From the NCBI GenBank assembly GCA_002319075.1, contig NVQB01000001.1, forward strand, positions 1 to 64,000: DNA of 64,000 nucleotides, read 5' to 3'. The notes under the pieces are model-generated. The model searched no databases. It was not told where the DNA came from and saw nothing but the letters and a program-made list of their open reading frames with translations. Position 1 is the stretch's first letter. Each line of letters opens with the position of its first letter. Source of the DNA: Sphingobacteriaceae bacterium. GTDB taxonomy: Bacteria > Bacteroidota > Bacteroidia > B-17B0 > Aurantibacillaceae. A program made the translations under genes and the position numbers. Positions 47,625 through 55,784 of the stretch are shown here, one piece after another.

Positions 47625-48446
47625 TCAGGTTGTTACACTTTTTCTCTCGCTTTTCTTTCCTTCCGATTTTGAAGATTTTTTCTTTTCAGTCTTTTTCTCT
47701 TTGCGATTTGTTTCGCGAGAGGGTTCTTTTGTTTGACTTGAATCCGTTGCTACCGTGTGACGCTTAAACAGATTTTTTAGAAAAGGCTTTTTTTGTTCGC
47801 TTTTTTTTGTTTTATCCTTAGATGGACTTTTTTTCCCGCGCTCTTTGGTGTCCGTCTTAACCTGCTCTTTTTTTGAGTGCTTATTTTTTATTTTTGGCTG
47901 CTTCTCATCTCCATGCCGGTATTTTTTCTTTTCAGTAACTTTTCCGTTAACGTTATAAGTGTAGAAATTTCCATGAAGTTTATCTCTTTTAAATTTTCCC
48001 CTGGCCATCAATTGACCGTAATCGTTATAGAGAAGATAGGTTCCGGATTTGACACCATTTTTCCAATGGATCACTTCCTTCAACATGCCGTCAGGATACC
48101 AATATTTCCATTGCTTATTTCTTAAGCCATAATGGATCTGGCCTTGTTCTTTAAGCTGATTGTTAAGATAAAACGACCTGTATATTCCGTGGATAAGCCT
48201 ACCATCGTAGCCGCCTTTTGTTTCAATGATTTTTTGAGAGGCATACCACATGTAGATTTTATCATTGCTAACGGAGAGATTTTTATTCTGGCTGAGCATT
48301 TGTGTCTTCACCGTATAATCATCGAAATTGATGGTGATATTGAATTGTTTCATTTTCTGTGGTTCAATTGCCCGTTGGGAAAAAAACAATCCACTCTGAA
48401 AATTTATCAGAATAAAAACTAAAAAATGAAAGAATTTTAAAGACAT
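47625..48446 (-). CDS. MORN-repeat secreted protein with Lys/Glu-rich tail
   Basis: The start is taken at ATG 48446 (MSLKFFHFLVFILINFQSGLFFSQ), because it gives a clean signal peptide; the longer frame from 48572 adds 42 residues without clear support. Three or four MORN-type repeats are present (YDGRLIHGIYRSFYLNNQLK, WKYWYPDGMLKEVIHWKNGV, LMARGKFKRDKLHGNFYTYN). A tail of about 90 residues that is almost all Lys, Glu, Ser and Thr follows. It leads the pseudopilin operon (5-bp gap), with a 16-bp box about 150 bp upstream. MORN proteins of Bacteroidota are periplasmic or cell-surface; a role in this secretion system is inferred from linkage only. Confidence 0.75.
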   Translation of the reverse strand: MSLKFFHFLVFILINFQSGLFFSQRAIEPQKMKQFNITINFDDYTVKTQMLSQNKNLSVSNDKIYMWYASQKIIETKGGYDGRLIHGIYRSFYLNNQLKEQGQIHYGLRNKQWKYWYPDGMLKEVIHWKNGVKSGTYLLYNDYGQLMARGKFKRDKLHGNFYTYNVNGKVTEKKKYRHGDEKQPKIKNKHSKKEQVKTDTKERGKKSPSKDKTKKSEQKKPFLKNLFKRHTVATDSSQTKEPSRETNRKEKKTEKKKSSKSEGKKSERKSVTT

Positions 48447-48596
48447 TGACTCAAATATAGTCCAAATAGGTTTTGATTTGAAATGGACAAAAGCCAGCAT
48501 CGGGGCTAAAGATCGACTGTAGCTTACCTTCATTAAACAAATTGTAAGCAATAAACTGATTCTCAGTTTCATAATTTCACATGCTTTTTCTTCACA

Positions 48597-48612
48597 CTAG
48601 GTAAATACACAG
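48597..48612. promoter_or_regulatory. 16-bp box (CTAGGT-AAAT-ACACAG) upstream of the pseudopilin operon
   Basis: On the minus strand it reads CTGTGT-ATTT-ACCTAG, an exact match to CTRKGT-N4-ACCYAG that differs from the box at 43204 by one base. It lies 150 bp upstream of the chosen MORN protein start. The remainder of 48447-49392 (about 950 bp) is AT-rich and shows no gene; it holds two further boxes near its other end. Confidence 0.6.
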
Positions 48613-49149
48613 TGCAAACTATGCAAATACTATTTTTTGCAGGTTTACGATTTGCTTAACCTTCCGTTACCCAAAATTTAAGCGCCTTTTTAAGAAAACA
48701 GCGCGCCACTAATCTTCGGGGTTATAATAAGGCACAATAAAACTTAAAGAAACTGCGTTTAAAATTTCGTATACCCGATAACCGTTAGCAGACCGCAAAA
48801 AACTGAGGTAAAAAAAACGAACTCGTCGGAGAAAAATTAAAATTCGTCGAAGAAAACAGTTATTTAGTAGTATTTAAATATTCGCATTTAAAAATTTAGT
48901 AATATTAAAAACAAAACCCAAAGTTCATTTGCTCTAAATCCGGCGCCTAAAAGCTTATTCATTAGAAAAAATTACTACTGAAAACAACCATGCCCTGTTT
49001 TTAAAACATTCGAATTTTATAGCCTGAATACAAGAACTTTCAAGACACAGTGTATAAATCGATACGTAACCTATTTGAAAATGAAACATTAAACAAGAAG
49101 TAATAAATGAACCACTCCTATAATGACCTCTATCAAAATAAATCACGTA

Positions 49150-49165
49150 CTATGTTTTTACATAG
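49150..49165. promoter_or_regulatory. Perfect 16-bp palindrome box (CTATGT-TTTT-ACATAG)
   Basis: A box of the same 6-4-6 geometry, made of two CTATGT half-sites. It lies 243 bp before the start of the response regulator at 49393 and 22 bp from the next box. A Bacteroidota -7-like TATTTTTA follows at 49189, about 40 bp from the box start. Confidence 0.55.
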
Positions 49166-49171
49166 AAAGGC

Positions 49172-49187
49172 CTGGGTAATTACCCGG
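49172..49187. promoter_or_regulatory. 16-bp box (CTGGGT-AATT-ACCCGG)
   Basis: A near-perfect palindrome with one difference from CTRKGT-N4-ACCYAG. It starts 22 bp after the box at 49150. The tandem pair mirrors the pair at 3785 and 3808, which lies at almost the same distance (230-253 bp) before the paralogous regulator gene. Confidence 0.55.
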
Positions 49188-49392
49188 TATTTTTATCCTG
49201 AAAAACATAGAAGTTATTAATAGTAAACGTTTTATGAACTCCGGGCTACCACTGAGTCTCAAGCATTCACTCATTCATAAAAAAAAGAAAATAATTTAAT
49301 AGTATAATTACAATTTGAAAATATATCAACATTAAACTTGTATAAGATCACACATAAATCAACCAAAATATAGACACACAAAACCCAAAATC

Positions 49393-50055
49393 ATGGCTCA
49401 AAAAACAAAAATCATCGTAGCGGAAAGTTTAGAAATTTTCAGAAAATCATTGGTAGTATTTTTAGAAAGTAGCCGCGAGTTTGAAGTGGTTGCAGATGCA
49501 GCAACCGGTAAAGAAGTTTTAGATATCTTAAAAACGTCACATGCTGACGTTGTTCTGCTAGACACGGATATGCCGGTGATGAAAGCAAAAACAACCCTTG
49601 AGATCATTCGCAGACGTTTCCCTGAAGTAAAGGTTATCATCCTTAGCGACCAATCCACTCCGCAAATGCAATCGGATTATATGGCCTGTGGTGCCAATAG
49701 TTTTTTAAGTAAGAATTGTGACATCAAAACACTCTTTAAAGCGATAAATCAAGTGAAAACGGAGGGCTTTTTCTTTAATGATTCTACCTCAAAAGCACTC
49801 TTAGACGCTGTGCTAAAGGGTAAGAATCGCGAGAACACTACAGTAATTCACTTTAACGAAAGAGAAACAGAAGTACTGAAAGGGATATGCGACGGAAAAA
49901 CAAATAAAGAAATGGCTGTGACATTGCATTTGTCAACCAGTACAATTGACTTTTACCGCACAAAAATCTACAGCAAAGTGAAATGCAACAATGTAGCTGG
50001 GCTGCTTAAATATGCTTTGAGAAATGGTATAATCTCTGTTGCGGATTTTAGTTGA
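49393..50055 (+). CDS. NarL/FixJ-type response regulator
   Basis: A 220-aa DNA-binding response regulator. The receiver domain (about 1-120) carries the phosphoacceptor Asp57 in VVLLDTDMPV, the switch Ser in IILSDQ and Lys in FLSKN. The acidic pocket is reduced to Glu11 (IIVAES instead of VDD). The C-terminal LuxR HTH (about 150-215) contains FNERETEVLKGICDGKTNKE and LSTSTIDFYRTKIYSK. No partner histidine kinase is encoded in the window. It is a close paralog of the frameshifted regulator at 4038. It is divergent from the pseudopilin operon, and paired 16-bp boxes in its upstream region suggest autoregulation. Confidence 0.93.
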   Translation: MAQKTKIIVAESLEIFRKSLVVFLESSREFEVVADAATGKEVLDILKTSHADVVLLDTDMPVMKAKTTLEIIRRRFPEVKVIILSDQSTPQMQSDYMACGANSFLSKNCDIKTLFKAINQVKTEGFFFNDSTSKALLDAVLKGKNRENTTVIHFNERETEVLKGICDGKTNKEMAVTLHLSTSTIDFYRTKIYSKVKCNNVAGLLKYALRNGIISVADFS

Positions 50056-50154
50056 TCGTTGTAAAGGCTAATGTTAAATTATCTTTTAAATAAAAAGATT
50101 TTAAGGGTGTTTTCCGGACTGCTTTACTATTACACTTCGGCAGGGGTTACAAGA

Positions 50155-51291
50155 TTACTTATGAAATTTAATTCCAATTCTCGTATATTCGGCCGTTGGG
50201 CCGCAGTCAATCCTGTTAAGGCCAATGCAAGGCATGCATACTGCGGTAATTCTTTCTTCACTTATCCCAAAAAATTGCAGGTAGTATGTTAGCGGCTGGT
50301 AGCGAGATGGTCGGGTATTGGACAGCTGAAACCTATCATATTCTATAAATTGTATTTTATATTCCGGATTTCTTTGCAAGAATGAAATTAGATTCTTCAA
50401 GTAATTTTTCGCGTCAGGTGAAAGCATATTGTGTCCAAAATTGTTAGATGGTGAAAACATAGATAATGTATCGCTGACATATATGGAATCAGCCGTAAAG
50501 TTTTTTAAATATCGTTTAGACAAATCCTTATTTATTACTTCACAAGCGCATTTGTTTTCATCTTGCATTGGTTCCAGTTCTATGTCATCTATAAAAAAAT
50601 TACCCCAGGGATACTTGTCTTTAAGTCGCAAACTTCCAACTGAAATATATTTTTCGTCTCCTTTTAGCTCAATATTAAAGCAACGTTGCTGCCATGGCGT
50701 ATTTTCATCAGAATTATTCATTGAGTCTTTTAAACTGACACTCACTATCTTTGCCGGTAAAATGAATCTCTCATAATTGTAAAATTCTTCTAGGTCTGAA
50801 TCCGAAAAAACAATGTCGAGCGATGGTGGCCTATTATATGAAGATTTATAAAACAAATATTTATATTTTATTTTAAGGCAATATCTACCCTTTTCTAAGG
50901 GATGATCAAATCTTTGTTGTATAATGGAAGGAGGAGAATTCCTATCTATATGTAATGCGACAAAGCCCTTGTTATTTTCAAACAATTGCTCACTATTGGT
51001 AGAAACATTATCATAATGACGTATTTTATCTTTTGGGATGTATTTAATATCCCTCGAAGAATAATATCTGCAATAGCCATATATATCGATCGGTCCACGC
51101 TTATTTCGTTCATAGTGAATATATTGGGGTAAATACCATTTTTCCACTTCCGATAATGCTCCAGGTAAAAGGCGGTGAACCCGCGATGAATCCTGCCTAT
51201 TATTCACTTTTGAAAATGAAGAATTTTGAATAAGATTTTGAGCACTCATTACGCCCGTAAGCATCCAAAAATAAAGCAAAGTTTTCCTCAT
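50155..51291 (-). CDS. Secreted protein with a degenerate OmpA-like C-terminus
   Basis: A 378-aa protein with a signal peptide (MRKTLLYFWMLTGVMSAQ). The start NLIQNSSFSKVN and the middle part (FVALHIDRNSPPSIIQQRF, KGRYCLKIKYKYLF, GNFFIDDIELEPMQ) resemble the carbohydrate-binding-like jelly-roll found before OmpA domains in Bacteroidota. The last 100 residues (LSPDAKNYLKNLISFLQRNP, ISEERITAVCMPCIG) have the OmpA-like helix and strand order, but the peptidoglycan-binding motif is poor. It starts within TAATG of the preceding small gene, so translation is coupled. Confidence 0.7.
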   Translation of the reverse strand: MRKTLLYFWMLTGVMSAQNLIQNSSFSKVNNRQDSSRVHRLLPGALSEVEKWYLPQYIHYERNKRGPIDIYGYCRYYSSRDIKYIPKDKIRHYDNVSTNSEQLFENNKGFVALHIDRNSPPSIIQQRFDHPLEKGRYCLKIKYKYLFYKSSYNRPPSLDIVFSDSDLEEFYNYERFILPAKIVSVSLKDSMNNSDENTPWQQRCFNIELKGDEKYISVGSLRLKDKYPWGNFFIDDIELEPMQDENKCACEVINKDLSKRYLKNFTADSIYVSDTLSMFSPSNNFGHNMLSPDAKNYLKNLISFLQRNPEYKIQFIEYDRFQLSNTRPSRYQPLTYYLQFFGISEERITAVCMPCIGLNRIDCGPTAEYTRIGIKFHK

Positions 51292-51557
51292 TATTTTTTC
51301 GTATTGACATATCTCAGTTCAACGTTCCAACAAACGCCATATTCATTTCGCAATTTAGTGCTTGAAAAGGCTTTAAATGAAAGAGTTGCTGTTACTTCTA
51401 TACGGCCTCCATAACTATTCAATGTTATGGGTTGCTCTGACGCGACGGCACTTGTTACGGCCTCATCCAACTCATCTATGTGCGGGCCAAAATACCAGAA
51501 GTAGTTTGTTTTATTTGTAGCATTGATGTGATATTTACTTTTCTGTTTTTCTCCCAT
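51291..51557 (-). CDS. Hypothetical protein (copy 1 of a duplicated gene)
   Basis: An 88-aa protein (MGEKQKSKYHINATNKTNYF) of unknown family, without signal peptide, predicted beta-rich (GGRIEVTATLSFKAFSSTKL). Its coding sequence lies in the 521-bp block duplicated at 55528-56048, where the paralog at 55482-55784 has an extra C-terminus. The reading frame is preserved between copies with a few substitutions, some changing residues (LNSYGG against LDSRGG). Its stop overlaps the next start as TAATG. Confidence 0.6.
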   Translation of the reverse strand: MGEKQKSKYHINATNKTNYFWYFGPHIDELDEAVTSAVASEQPITLNSYGGRIEVTATLSFKAFSSTKLRNEYGVCWNVELRYVNTKK

Positions 51558-51821
51558 GGCTCCGTAGTCAAATTCGGGGGTGTTGCTGTTAGTAAATGTA
51601 AACTTTTATATTTTACCGTGCCATATACTCCCAAACCGATCTCGAAATAAGAGCAATAAAATTTACAACTTCTGAAACTGAAAAGTAGGATAACCTTTTA
51701 CCCCGGATTTTAAGAAATCTATAAAATGTAATTTATAGAAATAACCTCTGCTATCGCTGATGATATAGCAGATTTGAGGATAGGTTGTATAAACATTGGT
51801 ATTAAGGTTGTAGTCCTTCCA
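51301..51821. repeat. 521-bp duplicated block, copy 1
   Basis: The segment beginning GTATTGACATATCTCAG and ending CCTTCCA recurs in the same orientation, with the same length, at 55528-56048. Only scattered base differences are seen (for example at the GGC/CGT and TTGG/TTCG positions). Copy 2 sits inside intact genes while copy 1 ends abruptly against a foreign gene fragment, so copy 1 is probably the derived one. Confidence 0.9.
51663..51821 (-). pseudogene. C-terminal fragment of the HmuY-like lipoprotein gene
   Basis: The minus-strand frame reads WKDYNLNTNVYTTYPQICYI and ends KGYPTFQFQKL, identical to the C-terminus of the HmuY-like lipoprotein at 55890-56885. Everything upstream is missing. 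It is a by-product of the 521-bp duplication and cannot encode a functional protein. Confidence 0.85.
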
Positions 51822-51823
51822 GT

Positions 51824-51997
51824 GGCGAAGAAATAAAGTTAAATCCAACGCAGATAAAAGAGCAATACCAAAAATCGGTAAGTGATTTTAAAGAACAGCT
51901 TGTTTTAAAATGCGGTCATTATAAAATTGATTATGTGGAAGCCGATATTAATAAGGGATTTGATAACATTCTCTATACTTATTTGATTAAGCGGTAG
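51824..51997 (+). pseudogene. C-terminal fragment of a DUF58-type protein
   Basis: The plus-strand frame SGEEIKLNPTQIKEQYQKSV ... HYKIDYVEADINKGFDNILY followed by TYLIKR-stop resembles the last 55-60 residues of DUF58 (vWA-like) proteins, which in Bacteroidota usually form a MoxR-linked operon. No start or other part is present, and the fragment begins exactly at the edge of the duplicated block. This is a rearrangement scar. Confidence 0.6.
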
Positions 51998-52038
51998 ATG
52001 ATGGCGAAGTGATGGTGCTGATTGCGTGGATGTTTTTG

Positions 52039-52139
52039 ACGCAGATTTCGCTGATAACACAGATCTTTGTGTGAAAAATTTATTTATTATCTCAGATCTG
52101 TATGCCTAAAGGTTTGCTGCAGATTACCCAGATGACGCT
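52039..52139. repeat. Two imperfect GCAGATT-type repeat units
   Basis: Units at 52039-52064 (CGCAGATTTCGCTGATAACAC) and 52117-52139 (GCAGATTACCCAGATGACGC) share a GCAGATT-x-C-x-C-x-GAT-x-AC pattern seen as intergenic repeats in many Bacteroidota. They lie in a gene-free stretch (51998-52346). Apart from a hairpin at 52169-52190 the stretch holds nothing else recognisable. Confidence 0.4.
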
Positions 52140-52168
52140 GAACTGGATGTCCAAAAATTTCATAAATT

Positions 52169-52190
52169 TAATTCGCCTTCGGTGAATTTT
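52169..52190 (+). terminator. Possible terminator after the DUF58 fragment
   Basis: ATTCGCC and GGTGAAT (52169-52175 with 52179-52185) pair around TTC with one G-U pair and are followed by TTTTT. Confidence 0.4.
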
Positions 52191-52346
52191 TTATTGGCGA
52201 AGCGAAAATAAGAGAAGTCGTATGAATCCGGCAAAAAGAACTGATTTTTCACACTTTCCAAGAGATTTAATTTTAGCAATTTCACCATTAATGAAAAAGT
52301 TCGCCAGCTATAAAATAATGGCCGACTTTTTTTATATTTATCGTTA

Positions 52347-53810
52347 ATGAAAAACCCAATAGTTTTTTTTTCCATCATTGTCTTAACTTTCTTTTACAAG
52401 GTCACTAGTGCTCAATATTTTGGTCTACTGCAATCCAATCCCAAGCAATATTATGCTACCGCTTTAAGTCAGCCAAACGACACTAATTACCGTGTTTTAA
52501 ATTTCAGGCATCCCGCTCAGGCTGGAACGTTTAGACCTGCGCAAATTTTGACATTTAACCAAAATTTACAACTCGCTGATAGTGTAAATTTACTCTATGG
52601 ATTTAATCCCTCCCTTTACGAACCCTTAAAAATAAATAACCGTTTTTTTTGGCCAGGGGCTTTATATGATACTGTCAATAATAATTCCAGCGTTCAAAAA
52701 CCGGTTATAGTCGAACTAGACACTCTGTATCATTTCATAAAATTGCATTCTCTTGGAGCATATGAGACAAAAGTATTTTTCACCTCTAATCTCTGTTTCC
52801 ATAACAAACATTTTTATGGTGGATGGTCGAAAGACTTTAATGGTCCGTCTATAATTTATAAACTCGATAGCTTATTGGCTTATCAGAATTCGGCATCTTT
52901 TTCAGGTTGGGTGCAGGAAATACACGCCTTTAATGATGATTTACTGGTTAAAGGGGTTTTATTAGCGCTTCCTTGTTCTGGAGGCAATGATGCGGTTTTG
53001 ATAGATACCTCGCTAGCTACACTTAGTTGTAAAAATCTGCAAGATTTCCAAGTGATTAAACCCTGTTCGAAAATACTAAAACTCAGCAATAAGAAATATT
53101 TTATTGCGGGCAATACGTCTGTTCAATATGGGTTTAGCAGTCGCGAAGCAATTACAAATACAGTATTTGATAATACAAACCAAATTCTGCAAAGCCATAC
53201 TTTTTCTTACTCTCCTAAAAATATAGTGTATGTAGATTTCTCTAATTTAGCGGCTTTTGACGGAAAAAGAATTACTACAACGGCAATACTGGACTATAAC
53301 TATTCAGGATTGTCGGAAGGTCATAATAGCCAGATATTTGTAAGTAATCTCGATACTCTGGGCAACTTACTCTGGAAAAAACTTTACGGGGGAGATATGT
53401 TTTACCGCCCTAACAGCATTGTTTTTACAAAAGACGGTGGTTGCATCATAGCAGGGCTTCGTTATGACAGCACCAACGCAACTTATGCTGGAATAATGGA
53501 AAGCTTTTTACTGAAAATTGACGCAGGTGGCAATCCGGTAAGCGTTGGTATACTTGAACATGGAACGCTAAGGCCTGCCAAAGCCAGTTCTTACCCCAAC
53601 CCTTCTTCAGGCATTATTTATTTTGATTTTCCTTTTCAGGAAAATATTGAATTAAAAATTTATGATCTGACAGGTAACGAGATTAAGTCCATACTGCCTT
53701 ATAGAAATTTACAAGAAGTAAATATAGAGAACCTTCCGCCAGCTGTATATGTTTATCAACTTACAAGTAAAAAAACCAAGTTCACAGGAAAATTCGTAAA
53801 AACAAATTAA
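52347..53810 (+). CDS. Secreted protein with T9SS sorting domain
   Basis: A 487-aa protein with a signal peptide (MKNPIVFFSIIVLTFFYKVTSAQ). The mature part has repeated strand-turn units (for example FTKDGGCIIAGLRYD, NSASFSGWVQEIHAFNDDLL) compatible with a beta-propeller of the type common in T9SS cargo. The C-terminal sorting domain is SYPNPSSGIIYFDFP followed by LKIYDLTGNEIKSILPY and PPAVYVYQLTSKKTKF. It would be exported by the type IX machine, which is not encoded here. Substrate and role are unknown. It is a single gene. Confidence 0.82.
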   Translation: MKNPIVFFSIIVLTFFYKVTSAQYFGLLQSNPKQYYATALSQPNDTNYRVLNFRHPAQAGTFRPAQILTFNQNLQLADSVNLLYGFNPSLYEPLKINNRFFWPGALYDTVNNNSSVQKPVIVELDTLYHFIKLHSLGAYETKVFFTSNLCFHNKHFYGGWSKDFNGPSIIYKLDSLLAYQNSASFSGWVQEIHAFNDDLLVKGVLLALPCSGGNDAVLIDTSLATLSCKNLQDFQVIKPCSKILKLSNKKYFIAGNTSVQYGFSSREAITNTVFDNTNQILQSHTFSYSPKNIVYVDFSNLAAFDGKRITTTAILDYNYSGLSEGHNSQIFVSNLDTLGNLLWKKLYGGDMFYRPNSIVFTKDGGCIIAGLRYDSTNATYAGIMESFLLKIDAGGNPVSVGILEHGTLRPAKASSYPNPSSGIIYFDFPFQENIELKIYDLTGNEIKSILPYRNLQEVNIENLPPAVYVYQLTSKKTKFTGKFVKTN

Positions 53811-54000
53811 TTCCTCTCTTTTTATAACAAAATAAATCGGAGATGTAAATACGCAAAACACCATTGAACAACTATTATATAGTTCCTGGGAAGAGCAGCC
53901 TCTCATTCTCTTTTTAAAAGCATTTATCATTTTTGGCTTTCTGTTTTCAAAGTCCAGCAAACATTTAGAGTTGCTGATCTGAGAATGATTTTCGAAATTA

Positions 54001-54016
54001 CTATGTGATCACCTAG
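54001..54016. promoter_or_regulatory. 16-bp box (CTATGT-GATC-ACCTAG) before the truncated recombinase
   Basis: Exact match to CTRKGT-N4-ACCYAG in the 320-bp gap 53811-54130. A weak second box (TTATGT-AGTG-GACATT) starts 20 bp later, and a TTTG lies at 54044, 43 bp from the box start. This mirrors the region upstream of the intact recombinase. Nothing else was recognised in the gap. Confidence 0.55.
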
Positions 54017-54130
54017 TTTTTTATGTAGTGGACATTTCTCAACTTTGAATTATACCTCGTGAAAAAATCAAAATTTTCATCTCAGGCTTATGTCATTTAT
54101 TTAGAATAATCTTTATTAATAACCAATTAT

Positions 54131-54403
54131 ATGCCCAAGCGCATTGAACAGTATCCTTTGCTTCCTCTTCTTAGAAAGTTTATTAACGAACTAAAAAAAG
54201 GAAAGCATTTACAAAAAAATGGCAAAAGATTAAAAGCAGATAGTATTGCTAATTATATTTACCTCGAAGCGCTTCTAACAAAATTTACACTATTGCATCA
54301 TCACTTGCTCAGCACTATTTGCTACATTTACACTACCAGAAGCTGGCGCATGAGTACCAGGCTCTTTCAGTTTGAGGTTGTTAATATTGAAACTGTATCA
54401 TAG
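54131..54403 (+). pseudogene. N-terminal fragment of a second tyrosine recombinase
   Basis: Residues 1-54 (MPKRIEQYPLLPLLRKFINE, KKGKHLQKNGKRLKADSIAN) match the N-terminus of the recombinase at 11998. After about 54290 the frame reads unrelated residues to a stop at 54403, and the whole catalytic domain is missing. The DNA has diverged clearly from the intact copy, so this was an older paralog. Just behind it, on the minus strand, a short open stretch (LKLKEPGTHAPASGSVNVAN, ending near 54295) may be the tail of another lost gene. Confidence 0.75.
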
Positions 54404-54442
54404 TGAGTAACTTCGTAATTTCGTAGCAAAAATATTTATAAA

Positions 54443-54913
54443 ATGGGCTTATTCATAATCATTATTCTACTTTTTTTATATTTAATACATTTTAAATATA
54501 ATCATGCTGATGGTCAAAATCGACAAATAATAGACCTGCTAAAAACAAAGCAGGCTCAACAACAAGAAAAAACACTTTGTAAATTTTCTAATATGTTGAT
54601 TTGGACAACAAACCAGTTTGATATCTATGATACAAAAAAATCAATTGTTTTAGTTAAGAGTATTAACAACTTTGTAAATCAGAAAAACCTGATGAAGCGA
54701 GCTGAAAATTATTTAATAATTATTGAAAAAGAAGACATGCCGCTGGAATTATTTACTAATTATATCGTTCCCGAAACCATCTTAGAAAATAATGGTGAGA
54801 AAACTATTGAAGGTACTATACACTGTAAAACTATCTTTTTTCCTAGAAAATTTATAAGTTCGGGAAAAATAAAAATTAAATTTAATTGGCAGTCTCATAG
54901 TGATATCCGGTAA
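54443..54913 (+). CDS. Hypothetical membrane-anchored protein
   Basis: A 156-aa protein with one N-terminal transmembrane segment (MGLFIIIILLFLYLIHFKY) and a soluble domain of about 130 aa (KTLCKFSNMLIWTTNQFDIY, EGTIHCKTIFFPRKFISSGK). No family is recognised. The 3' end overlaps the convergent gene at 54882 by 32 bp. Confidence 0.55.
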   Translation: MGLFIIIILLFLYLIHFKYNHADGQNRQIIDLLKTKQAQQQEKTLCKFSNMLIWTTNQFDIYDTKKSIVLVKSINNFVNQKNLMKRAENYLIIIEKEDMPLELFTNYIVPETILENNGEKTIEGTIHCKTIFFPRKFISSGKIKIKFNWQSHSDIR

Positions 54914-55312
54914 GTTTAACTAGTTTATCGTCGTTCTTAACAAAATCTAAAAATTCCACGTTTTTGCCCAGAGTATAAATGGTATTCACCTCCATTCTAT
55001 ATTCTGTACGAGGCTTTCCATTTTGCATGATATTTTCCGTTTCTATTAATTTAAGATCAACTTGCAAAAGCTCTCCTTTCTTTCGTTCAATTTGTTTTAA
55101 TAATAAAATCAAAGACACTTTATCCGCTTCAGAAAAACAGATATCTTTTAAGCTATCGAATTGTTTATTACCCAACAAGCGATAAAAATTGGCTGCTAAT
55201 TTTTCAGATTCTTTAATATCTTCGGGTCTATTTTTTGAAGTAAATTTTGACTCACACTTTACAAAAAATACGGAAGCTGAGAAAAAAATAATAGCATAAT
55301 TTTTTTCAACAT
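54882..55312 (-). CDS. Small lipoprotein (NTF2/DUF4019-like), start region frameshifted
   Basis: The coding frame extends upstream of the first in-frame ATG (55178) as YAIIFFSASVFFVKCESKFT, a lipoprotein signal with Cys after FFVK. It then reads EKLAANFYRLLGNKQFDSLK to the stop at 54882. The only ATG in the right place (55310-55312, MLKK) is out of frame because the poly-A run after it has seven A. With eight A it reads MLKKNYAIIFFSAS in one frame, about 143 aa. This again is a one-base homopolymer indel. The mature part (DKVSLILLLKQIERKKGELL, YRMEVNTIYTLGKNVEFLDF) fits a small NTF2-like fold, but the family is uncertain. Confidence 0.55.
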
Positions 55313-55481
55313 AATTTATTGATTTAAATAATCAAAAATAGGATTATAAATTCAACACAAACATTACTTATTTTGAAAATCAGTTTCCTGATCCCGTTAA
55401 CTTCGCTTTCTTAGTCTTTTTAAAAATAGTCGTCGAATTACCCACTCCCGCTTCAATTTTTTCGGCGAACCGAACCCTCCT

Positions 55482-55784
55482 TCAAAACCGAACGAAGTAT
55501 TGGTACTTCCGTCTTTTAAAATTTTTAGTATTGACATATCTCAGTTCAACGTTCCAACAAACGTCATATTCATTTCGCAATTTAGTGCTTGAAAACGCTC
55601 TAAAGGAAAGAGTTGCTGTTACTTCTATACGGCCTCCACGACTATCCAATGTTATGGGTTGCTCTGACGCGACGGCACTTGTTACGGCCTCATCCAACTC
55701 ATCTATGTGCGGGCCAAAATACCAGAAGTAGTTTGTTTTATTTGTAGCATTGATGTGATATTTACTTTTCTGTTTTTCTCCCAT
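55482..55784 (-). CDS. Hypothetical protein (copy 2 of a duplicated gene)
   Basis: A 100-aa protein starting MGEKQKSKYHINATNKTNYF, nearly the same as the 88-aa protein at 51291-51557 over its first 87 residues. It then differs (NFKRRKYQYFVRF), because the duplicated block ends there. No signal peptide and no family recognised. It lies 105 bp after the HmuY-like lipoprotein gene, on the same strand. Confidence 0.6.
   Translation of the reverse strand: MGEKQKSKYHINATNKTNYFWYFGPHIDELDEAVTSAVASEQPITLDSRGGRIEVTATLSFRAFSSTKLRNEYDVCWNVELRYVNTKNFKRRKYQYFVRF

Noticed and set aside
48955-49146. 63-aa minus-strand ORF in the large gap before the second response regulator
   Set aside because: Composition is not protein-like, there is no ribosome-binding site or homologous neighbour, and it overlaps a region carrying operator-like boxes.
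51663-51848. 61-aa minus-strand ORF starting MDLTLFLRHW
   Set aside because: The first ten residues are read from the antisense of a DUF58 fragment; only the part from WKDYNL on is a copied HmuY C-terminus, so it was annotated as a pseudogene fragment.
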